A stretch of DNA of 64,000 bases from Solanum dulcamara (taxonomy: Eukaryota > Streptophyta > Magnoliopsida > Solanales > Solanaceae): assembly GCF_947179165.1 (NCBI RefSeq), contig NC_077239.1:14638001-14702000 (forward strand), read 5' to 3'. Made by a program: the position numbers and the translations under genes. Position 1 is the first letter of the stretch. Every line of letters begins with the position of its first letter. Positions 55,481 to 64,000 of the stretch are shown here, piece after piece. A model generated the notes under the pieces. The model did no database searches. It worked only from the letters and a program-made list of their open reading frames with translations, and was not told the origin of the DNA.

Positions 55481-57640
55481 TATCATTTTTTTTGAACAAT
55501 TTGTGTTCGTTTGGACTCATGTCTTTGATGGAAGTTTATAAGAGGCCTCGGTGACTCTCATCTTGAATTTGTGTTCTCTCCATTCTAGCAATGTTGGAAA
55601 TCATTTGAAGTTGACTTCGAACTTCTGACAATTCATAACGGAATTTTTGAGATCTTTCTCAAAAAATTTGTCCCAGTTAGATTCTTGAAAAATCTCAAGC
55701 TGCTGAAGAAAGAATTTTGACATTCTTATGGAATTTTGGAGATTTTCTCAAAAATTCTGTCCAATTGCAATAACTAACATGATCTCCAATCTTGACTTGC
55801 TGGACTTATTATCTTCTTGTGAATTTTTGAGATCTTCTAAAAAATTCTGTCTCAGTTTTCATTGTAAGGGAGAAATGAAAATCTTACGAGGAACATGATC
55901 GAGCCATTGTGGCGCCTACATATCCTGTTAGTGTAAGAATCAGGTCAAATATAGTTCCAATCTTCTGGATGATGAATACTGCAAAATCTGAGACAAGACC
56001 ATCAATAGACAGATATGTAATATGAGCATAATGAAATGGAAAAATGTATTCCTTGCAATATTTTCAGCTTAAAACCACGAGATATGAGCGATCCAATGAA
56101 GTAAAATTGACATCTCACATCGATGAGATTAGCCTAATGTCACATTATTTAGAGCAAATAATCCAATTTTAAAAAAAATATAATTTTAAAAGGAAATGAT
56201 CCCAAAATTTCTTTTGAATGTATTAAAAACATGGGTGCTTGTGTGTTTTTTTTTTTTTTGAAATGTAAGGAGATAGTCAAATCTTGACTATAATTGGTAC
56301 CGACAATTAGGATTGCATAGAAATTTTTCTCATTTCCTTTCTTATAACTGAGATTGACTTCAAGGTAATTCCTTTAGCTTCAAGTAGTACCTCAAATATA
56401 CTTAAGTGTTGACAAGATTTTTCATCTTTCTTCAAACAAAGGTTTAGAATTATACCAATCCTCATGTTTCAAGTGCCCTCACAAAAAAGAAAGTCCTATT
56501 TCGCACATATCTGAAGTGTTTGATTTGAGGATATTTTGCAAAGTGCACTCACACTCTCAAGAATGTTCAACACATAACTGTGATACCATATGCTTGGTCT
56601 GCATGTAAGTCTCTACTAATGTGAAAATATTTAGAATGAGATCATGTAGGGCTTGTCATTGGCTTGTAATGTGGGTTTAGGGACAGGTAGGATATTTATT
56701 TAGGATAAAAGTGACTTAATTCCTCCTTGAGTGTCACACTGAATATGTGCTTTTGAAGATTGATACGCATTTGACATCTGATCCTCTTTCTTTTGTCTCG
56801 ACTTCTTCGAGTCCTTATTGGATAGAGTTTTTCCTCTTTTCACCTCTTTCTTTTGTATTGACTACTTTGAGTCCTTATTTGTTATATCTTTTCTCTTTTC
56901 ACCCCTTCTTTTTAAAGTTTTACCTCTTTTGTTGGAGTATTTTCTTTCTTATCTTTCATTGATCTTGTAAGGGTATTTTTATTTTTTCATATTTCTTTCA
57001 ACTTCTCCCTTTTTTGAGAAGTCATCTTCGTTTTCTTGACTTTACAGACTTTGCTCTTTTTCCCTTGAGAATTTTAAAGTTGAATCTTCTTCAGTGATTT
57101 GCACGTCTTTGGTGCGCTCAAGAAGGTTGGTCCAAGAGAGGGATAGTGCATGTAAGCACTCAGAAGGAAAAGGGCTAAGATGTAGTTGTCCAAAGAAAAG
57201 GATTTAGGCTCAAAGTGGAGAAAACTAGGGATTAATATTATTTGATAGGCTTTGAAAGGCATAATCGGGTCAAAAAAGGCCTACAATCCTTTCTCAAACC
57301 AAACATAACTCAAGATTTTACTTCAACAAACATTCAGGCCAAGTTCTAGATCAACAATGCGATGCAGTTGAATTTTAATCTAAAGCTCACCACACAATGC
57401 ATATAAAGCCATGAGGTTGGTTTTATTATTACCTTGAATGCCTGCAAGAGAATTTTCAAGCATCACAAAAGTACAAAGGAAAGATACCAACAGAAGCTAT
57501 GGTTTACCACAAAGCCAATCCTTTTCATCATCTCTAATAAATATCAAAGAGTGACCTAGTTCCCCCAATAGGTTGATCACCTATCAATTCATCATAATCA
57601 AGCTTTGAATTGGTGTTCTAAACTCAACTATGCGACTCAG
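55481..57640 (+). mobile_element. Ogre/Tat-like element, non-coding 3' region continued
   Basis: Contains 'gagatctttctcaaaaaatt' repeated several times with variants (55650-55850), then 'gccattgtggcgcctacata' near 55912, a T-rich region to 57060, and featureless sequence to about 57640. Probably 3' UTR and LTR of the Ogre/Tat-like element. No coding sequence and no confident LTR border. Confidence 0.45.
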
Positions 57641-57649
57641 ACTTGGAAG

Positions 57650-58795
57650 TATGATTCAAGAAACAGGTTGCATTATTGAAGATAATTCTGCAAAGCTATT
57701 CTCCCTAGAAGCAGAGACAAGAATGTATACATCCTTGATTTTGTAAAAGAAAATTCAGAACACATTTGTTTGGCATCTATTTTTGAAGATCCATTGATAT
57801 GGCACAAAAAACTTGGTCATGCTAGCATGCGACTAATTGAAAAACTTGCTAAAGATAAACTTGTTTGGGGACTTCCTAAACTGGATTACTCAAAGGATCA
57901 CATTTGTGATGCATGCCAAATGGGTAAGAAAATTCAAAATTCTTTTGTTGCTAAAGATGTTGTATCCACAACAAAACCTCTTCAACTACTTCACATGGAC
58001 CTTTTTGGACCAACCATAACTGCATCATAGGAGGTAAAAGGTACGCATATGTAATTGTTGATGATTATTCTCGTTTTTCTTGGGTTATGTTTTTATCTAA
58101 CAAAGATGATACTTTGAGAAATTTTGAGATCTTTTGTGAGAAGGTTCAAAGAGACAAATATTACTATACCACATCTATCAGAAATGATCATGGAGAAGAA
58201 TTTGAAAACAAAGCATTTGAAAAGTAATGCAATGAACAAGGTTATTCACATAACTTCTCATCTCCAATTTCCCACAACAAAATAGAGTATTCGAACATAA
58301 AAATAGAACTCTTCAAGATATGGAAAGAACTATGATCTGTGAACACTCACTTCCTCATCAATTTTGGGCAGAGGCAATAAGTACAACATGTCACATTCTA
58401 AATTATTGTCTAATCAAACCTATTCTGAAAAAGACTCCATATGAACTCTGGAATGGTAAGAGACCCAATATAAGTTACTTTCATCCTTTGGGATGTAAGT
58501 GCTTTTCTCACAACAATGGGAAATACAACCTTAGTAAGTTTGATCTACGAAGTGATGAAGGTATCTTTCTGGGTACTCTAACTCTAGTAGATCCTATGGA
58601 GTATTTAATAATAGAACTTCTATTATTGAAGAATATATTCATGTTATTTTTGATGACTCTAACCGAATATTTGAAAAAAATATAAGTACAGGTGATGATG
58701 AAGTACTAAACTCTCAAAGTGATATTATGACATCCAAGGAAGTCAACTGTTTTGTACAGTTGACTGATAGTCGAGGAAACCATATTGATCTTTAA
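57650..58795 (+). pseudogene. Copia GAG-pre-integrase and integrase fragment
   Basis: Starts in a pre-integrase remnant near 57660, continues KENSEHICLASIFEDPLIWH then KKLGHASMRLIEKLAKDKL and HICDACQMGKK, i.e. the HHCC zinc-binding module (57740-57950). The integrase core follows: LHMDLFGPT (first Asp), YAYVIVDDYSRFSWVMF, and RNDHGEEFEN (58180-58205, second Asp and Glu). A frameshift near 58250-58320 precedes MERTMICEHSLPHQFWAEAI and TPYELWNGKRP at 58320-58580. Stops at 58028-58030, 58228 and elsewhere inactivate it. No LTRs or RT are attached; it is an isolated internal fragment inside Ogre/Tat-like sequence. Confidence 0.85.
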
Positions 58796-59180
58796 GGTTC
58801 ATGTTATGAATTATGAGTATTTTCAATTATACTTTCACATGATATTATCTTTATTAATTATGTATGGGATGGTAGGAGGTATATGATCATGCATGTTTTT
58901 AAGTCAATTTCATAATTTTCAAGTCAATTGATCATGCATTCATGTCTTACCCTAATTTCAAGTGAGATACGTAGGCAGCCCTTCAAGGCTCGGTCCTGTC
59001 TTTGAAGTTTTTAGTTTTTTCTCATTCTTTCAAAGAAATTGAGAACTTCTTCTACATCTAAAAAGAATTAGGGTACAAAAGTTGAAGCGCAAGAAATTCG
59101 TGATTCAATACAAGTCAACCTTTCTCACACATCAATCCTAAAATTAAAATGAGCCAATTTTTATCCATTTAGTCTTTCTT
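58796..59180 (+). mobile_element. Ogre/Tat-like fragment
   Basis: 'tgagatacgtaggcagccc' at 58964 and 'aaggctcggtcctgtctttg' are familiar from Ogre/Tat-type elements. No coding sequence. Confidence 0.4.
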
Positions 59181-59540
59181 CACCCATGGATTAGTTTGTC
59201 TTCAAATAAAAAAACTTTTATATGTTTAGTTCTTTGTGTGATATTTTGCATTAATAAACATGGACTAATACATTTAAATGATAATGATGTCATTTCATTA
59301 TTTTTTCATCTTTTGAATGCTTTTCTCTCCTATAAATAGAGAGGTCTTCTTTGTTTTGAAATGGAAAAAAATATTGAGTGCATTAAGTTTGTCAAAAAAG
59401 AGAGTTCTTATTAGTTGAAAGGAGGTGTTCTTTTGTGTGGAGTTTTAAACTCAACTCTTGTCCAGAGTTTGTTGAGTTACATTTTGTGATAAGACTGTTG
59501 TATCCTGGAGGGGACAAGTCAAGAGGACTACTGCTGGAAC
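59181..59540 (+). mobile_element. Copia 5' LTR (borders uncertain)
   Basis: Contains a good core promoter, CCTATAAATAGAGAGG near 59330, upstream of a transcript leader and gag. The LTR start could not be fixed and a primer binding site was not recognised. The 3' LTR is absent. Confidence 0.5.
59331..59338 (+). promoter_or_regulatory. LTR TATA box
   Basis: TATAAATA followed by GAGAGG, about 360 bp upstream of the gag ATG, in Copia LTR context. Confidence 0.55.
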
Positions 59541-59691
59541 GATGAAAAGATTTATTGCAGTGAGCTTGAATCTCCTTAAAGAGAGCGAGATATTCGTGCC
59601 TCAATCAAGAAGTAAATTTATTTTCTTCATTTTATTTTTAATTGTAATTTGTAATATTATAATTTCACCAATAATTTTAGGGAGATTCAAT

Positions 59692-61860
59692 ATGACTACA
59701 ATTGAAAAGATCCGCGGATATCAAGATGGGAAATCTTAACAAGCCATTTTGGTTCAATGGTAATTATTTTAAGAGATGGTAGGGTAAAGTACTTTTCTAC
59801 TTAAGTCTTCTCAATGTTTCATATGTCTTAACTAAGAAGAATCCTAATAAAGTTGACATCCTCTCTATGAATAATGATGAACTTATTTCTCATCAAGAGA
59901 AAGTGGAAAAGTACAATAATGATTCCTACAAATGTCGGTATTATATTCTTAATTGTCTATCTGATAATTTTTATGATTATTATGATAGAACTTACTCTAG
60001 TGCAAATAAAATTTGGAAACCATTGCAGAATAAGTATGATATTGAAGAAGCTGGAGCGAAAAAATATACTCCTAGCCGAGTTTCCAAATGGTGGATGACA
60101 AATTGGTGATAGAGCAAGCTCAAGACTTTATAATGATTGTTGGAGAGCTCAGGTACGAGGAAGTCGAAATTAGAGATAACCTTATTGTTTGTGGCATAAT
60201 AGATAAACTTCTACCTTCATGGAAGGAGTTTCAAAAAACTATGCGCCACAAACAAAAGGAAACCTCTCTTGAGACTTTGATAATGAAAATCCACATGGAA
60301 GAGGAGGCAAGGGGCCAAGTGCACTTTTACAAAAAGAAGAGAGCAACATCACAACGAATGTAAATTTGGTTACTTCAAATAATGCTACTCCTGAATCTAA
60401 CAAAATTACCTCTTTGAAACATAAGAAGAAAAAGTTCAAGAAAAATAATGGTAGACCTCCTAAGAAAAATAATAGTGAAAATAGTCAAGCACAAAATCAA
60501 CAAGTTTATGATAAGGGACCGTGCTTTGTCTTTGGCAAGAGTGGGCATATTGCTCGATTTTGCAGATATCGAAAATGTGGTCCTACACCTCAGGCAAACG
60601 TTACTGAAGAGCCTTTTGTGCAATGATTACAGACATAAATATGGTTGAGAATATTGATGGACGGTGAGCTGATTCTGGTGCAAACCGCCATGTCTGTTAT
60701 GACAAAGATTGATTTAAAAAATATACTCATTTTAGAGAGCCCAAAACCATCATGCTTGGTGATTCTCATACTACTCAAGTGCTTGAAACGGGAGATGTCA
60801 AATTGTGTTTTACCTCTGGAAAGGTGTTAACTTTGAAAGATGTGCTTTATACTCCTTCCATGAGAAAAAACTTGATGTCTAGTTTTCTTCTTAATAAAGC
60901 AGGCTTTAAACAAATTATTGAATTTGATCAATATGTAATTGTGAAAAAGAGTATTTTTGTGGGAAAGGGGTATGCTTGTGATGGGATGTTTAAACTGAAT
61001 GTTAAAATTAATAAAATTTCTACTTTTGTTTACATGATTTCTTCTATTAATTTTTGGCATGCTCGTTTGAGTCATATTAATGATCGTTATGTTAGAATCA
61101 TGAATAGTTTAGGATTAATCCCAGTGATTAAAAAGAATTTTGAAAAGTGTGAAGCTTGTAGTAAAGTCAAAATCACTAAAAGGCTTCATTTTTAAGTTGA
61201 AAGGAAAGCTGATTTATTAAAATTAGTTTACACTGATATTTGTGAACTTGGAGAAATTTTAACCCGTGGAGAAAATAGATATTTTATCACTTTCATTGAT
61301 GATTTTTCTAAGTTTACATATGTTTACTTTATGAAAAATAAAAGTGATGCTTTTGAAAATTTTAAATTTTTCTCAATGAGGTTGAAAATTAGTTTGGAAA
61401 GAAAATAAAAGGAATTAAAAGCGATAGAGGCCGTGAATATGAGTCAAATGAGTTTAATTCTTTTGTTAGACCATTGGAAATAATTTATGAAACTATTCCT
61501 CCTTATTCTGCTTCATCTAATGGTGTAGCGAAAAGAAAAAATAGAATTTTGGTTGAATTGACTAATGTCATGCTTATTGAGTCAAATGTACCTTTAAATT
61601 TTTGGGAGGAAGCTATTTTGACTGGGTGTTATGTGTTAAATTGAGTGCCTCATAAAAAGACTAAACTAACACATTTTGAGTTGTGGAAAAGTCACAATCA
61701 AAGTTTGGGATATCTAAGAGTTTGGGGTTGTCTAGCATCTGTGTTCTTATCCAATTTTGTAACCTTGAGATCCATTAGCCTTACAAATGCTAGACAACCC
61801 CAAACTCTTGTATCTTGCATGTTCTATTATTTTGTAAGTATTCCACTGAAGTGTTAGAAA
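59692..61860 (+). pseudogene. Copia gag, protease, integrase; truncated before RT
   Basis: Gag starts at about 59692 (MTTIEK), matching 43769, then suffers frameshifts; it resumes at 59867-60109 ([18 protein letters not shown]) and 60088-60360 ([20 protein letters not shown]). The zinc knuckle at about 60522-60565 reads CFVFGKSGHIARFC, so the second cysteine is Phe. The protease site DSGANRHV is at about 60673-60697, followed by a stop. The pre-integrase region is open at 60752-61195 (HARLSHIND, CEACSKVK). The integrase core (FIDDFSKFTYVYF, near 61285-61330; SDRGREYE near 61420) continues with frameshifts to about 61740. There is no RT, RNase H or 3' LTR. Confidence 0.85.
61716..61809. repeat. 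23-bp perfect inverted repeat at the broken Copia end
   Basis: 61716-61738 (AAGAGTTTGGGGTTGTCTAG then CAT) and 61787-61809 are exact reverse complements separated by 48 bases. The left arm is Copia coding text (...RVWGCLA...); the right arm is its inverted copy. Confidence 0.95.
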
Positions 61861-61949
61861 CTAATAGACATGTGAATTTTTGACATATTATTGTTGTGTT
61901 GATCAATGTTCGATAGTCTTGCTAAGAGGCCATTATTGTCCATCTTTTA

Positions 61950-62105
61950 ATTAAAGGGTCAACCCATCCCAACCCGCAACCCACTTAGGGTTGGGTTGAG
62001 CTGCTATTTTATAGGTCCTTTAATTAAAAGGATCAGCCCGTCCTAACTCAATTAACTCGCTAGCCCTTTAGGGTTGGGTTGGGCCAGCCCATTTTGACAG
62101 CTCTA
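61950..62105. mobile_element. Right end of a hAT-like element related to 36088-36766
   Basis: Ends CCATTTTGACAGCTCTA, the reverse complement of the TAGAGCTGTCAAAATGG terminus at 36088. The interior 'gggttgggttg' phrases are shared. The left end is missing. Confidence 0.65.
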
Positions 62106-62414
62106 TTCCTAAATATATAAATTTAATTTTTTTTATATAAATGAACTCTTTTAGATTAATAATTATCCTTTTAGGATACCTTTTTTTTTATTACGGTCTA
62201 TAGCATATTTATCTTAATTAATAACTAAAATCACTACATTACCTCTCTCTCTCTCTCTCCCCTTTCTGCGTGCTTCTTCTTCCTCTTTTTCCTATCTATT
62301 TTTTTCTCTTTCTTTTTTTCTTTCTCCCTTTTTTTAAAATATTAATTAATTATTCTAATTTAAAACTAATTTTAAATAGTACTGAAATGTTTGAAATTCA
62401 CATATAATACTTAT
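62106..62414. other. AT-rich DNA with a CT-rich tract
   Basis: A pyrimidine-rich stretch with (CT)n at about 62243-62330; otherwise nothing recognised. Confidence 0.45.
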
Positions 62415-62812
62415 AATATATTTGTATTAAAAATATTTTAATTATATATTCACCACATTTATTGAAAGAAGCATATAATATGTATCATAAATTGATTTCA
62501 AAATGTATTATAATTATTATTTATTTTTTCTCTTATTAATGGTGCTAAAATATATTATTGTATTATGAATATTTTAGTTATATATTCACTACGTGCATTG
62601 AAACATGCCTATAATATAATATATTGAATTCAAAATCTATTATAATTATTTTTTATTTTTTCTCTTATTAATGAAACATATTATTGTATTAAAAATATTT
62701 TAGTTATATATTCACTGCATGTATTGAAACATGTCTATAATATATATAATATATTAAATTACAAATATATTATAATTATTTTTTATATTTATTTTCTTTA
62801 TTTTGTTAGAAA
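62415..62812 (+). repeat. Tandem repeat, three ~125-135 bp AT-rich copies
   Basis: Each copy carries 'tgtattaaaaatattttagt', 'tatatattcac', 'attgaaacatg' and 'tattataattattttttatt' in that order, starting near 62424, 62557 and 62674. Confidence 0.75.
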
Positions 62813-62929
62813 TGCATTATATATATATAATAAAAAAATCATCTAATTTAAAAAATAGAAAATTCATCATTTTCATAATATTCAATTCAAAATTAAATTT
62901 AAATTAAAATAATTAATTGTTATTTTTAA

Positions 62930-63085
62930 AAGAGAAAGAAAAAGAGAAAAAAGGGGGAAAATGAGAAGAAGGAAGGAGAGAGAGGGCTGGGGGAGGGGGG
63001 GAGGAAAGGGAAAGAGAGAGAGAAAAAGGGGAAACGGACAAAAGAAAAAAAAGGGGAGAGAGAGGGGGAAGAAAGAGAAAAAAAT
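62930..63085 (+). repeat. Polypurine tract (~150 bp)
   Basis: An almost uninterrupted A/G run of 'gagagaaaaaggggaaa'-type text on the plus strand. It yields false Arg/Lys/Gly- and Ser/Phe/Pro-rich open frames on the two strands. Such tracts can form triplex (H-DNA) structures; that is a property of the class, not shown here. Confidence 0.85.
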
Positions 63086-64000
63086 GTTTTTTTTTTTACT
63101 ATTTCAGCTAAAAAAAATACTGTCATTTTTATTAAAGTTAAAACATTATTAAAATTCTTAATTAATGTTATATACTATATTCTTTAAGTAAATAAACCTA
63201 TAAATTACTAAGCTATAAATTATAGTTATTTATAAAATTTTCTCTTTCCATTTCACTTCTTCACTTGGCGATCCTTTATTTCACAAACTAATTAAGTAAT
63301 AATTAATATTTCGAAATTAGTAATGTAGATGTTTTAAATAAAATAAAGTAACAATAAGCTGTTTTTTCTTCTTTTGCCTCATCTGACAAGTTATGCTAAC
63401 AGAAGATGATAATAATGTGAACATCAATTCATTATCCAATGGTATAATAATGTAAAGATTGTTATAATATAATTATGCGTAATAATTTATATGTTGTTAT
63501 GCAGTAGTTGCATATCCCTAACTACTCTTGTATATATGTAGCTACAATTAAATACACATATACTTGTTTCATATTTTATTCCGCATAAAATAAACTAGGC
63601 AAAAAAAATACTTATAAGGCCGTCCAAACAACCCCATATTCAACTCCATATAACAGAAAGTTATTTAAATTGCTAATTGTCCTAAATTCAATTATTAGTG
63701 CGTAACTTTGATGAGTGAATTAAGAAAAAACTAGAAAAATGGCCTTTTCTTTGAAATTTCAACATAAAAGCAGTTGAAAATGTCTATCCTACGCCTTTAG
63801 AATATAGAGATTAGAGATGAAAATGTTCTATTGAATTTCTCTTTAAAAAAGTTTCATGAAACTTTAGTGTATAATTTTCTAATATTTATGTCACTAATTA
63901 ACAAAAATCAAATGCTACAATATGATAGTCTTTGTAAGTAATCTTTTTAGAAGGAATTGACGATGAACATTTCTATGGAGATGTTTGGTCATGATTATTT
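63086..64000. other. AT-rich intergenic DNA, nothing recognised
   Basis: No gene, repeat border or motif could be supported to the window edge. Confidence 0.4.

Noticed and set aside
54771..55486. Overlapping open frames of 142-198 residues on the minus strand
   Set aside because: Translated minisatellite ('ccctcttggcaatg' units); several frames are equally open.
43914..59180. One continuous complete Ogre element with matching LTRs
   Set aside because: Phrases typical of Ogre/Tat elements occur at both ends, but no second LTR matching 43914-44600 or AGAAG target duplication in the right context was found.
62926..63152. Arg/Lys/Gly-rich and Ser/Phe/Pro-rich small proteins
   Set aside because: Translations of the polypurine tract on the two strands.

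Overview
The window looks like repeat-rich nuclear DNA of a dicot plant, most probably Solanaceae. It is AT-rich, contains an intron-bearing GARP (G2-like MYB) gene, and is otherwise filled with Copia, Gypsy, LINE, SINE and MITE sequences whose LTRs and SINE-like cores resemble families I associate with tomato, potato and pepper. The family names are from memory and were not searched. I see no bacterial, organellar or viral gene.

Layout. 1-2097: 5' end of a minus-strand Copia element (LTR, primer binding site, broken gag-protease), then a Stowaway-like MITE. 2098-8802: two direct copies of the 3' end of an Athila/Tat-like element. The first is split by a 2.18-kb solo LTR with a GATTG target duplication; the second has the matching empty site and runs into a partial LTR of the solo-LTR family. 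10349-12640: one plausible intact host gene, a five-exon GARP transcription factor of 323 residues on the minus strand, with a MITE beyond its 3' end and a GA tract in its leader. 12640-16160: AT-rich DNA with MITEs. 16165-26772: a complete but decayed Copia element (ATGCA target duplications) whose 3' LTR holds a complete 7.65-kb Gypsy-like element (GTAAG target duplications). That inner element has no recognisable polymerase but carries a degenerate antisense gene of the plant 'putative transposon protein' type. 27480-37150: SINE-like copies, one split by a 1.82-kb solo LTR, and several hAT-like or other TIR elements. 37795-39320: a G-rich minisatellite interrupted by about 1,038 bp of almost perfect (AAT)n. 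40109-42017: a possible MULE-like TIR element.

43530-61860 is a nest of retroelements: a Copia gag fragment, Ogre/Tat-like LTR and 3'-UTR-like sequence, a nearly full-length LINE (45336-52830) whose ORF2 has only two in-frame stops, two satellite-like arrays (one with a very regular 210-bp higher-order period), a Copia integrase fragment, and a second Copia copy that ends near an inverted repeat. 61950-64000 has a partial hAT-like end, a tandem repeat, a polypurine tract and plain AT-rich DNA.

The genes do not form a pathway. The window records layered insertions around one putative repressor-type transcription factor. The least ordinary signals are the antisense gene inside the non-autonomous LTR element, the LINE ORF1/ORF2 stop-start overlap, the 210/50-bp hierarchical array, and a perfect 17-bp hairpin in the GARP coding region whose two arms encode an acidic DN run and an LxLxL (EAR-like) run.
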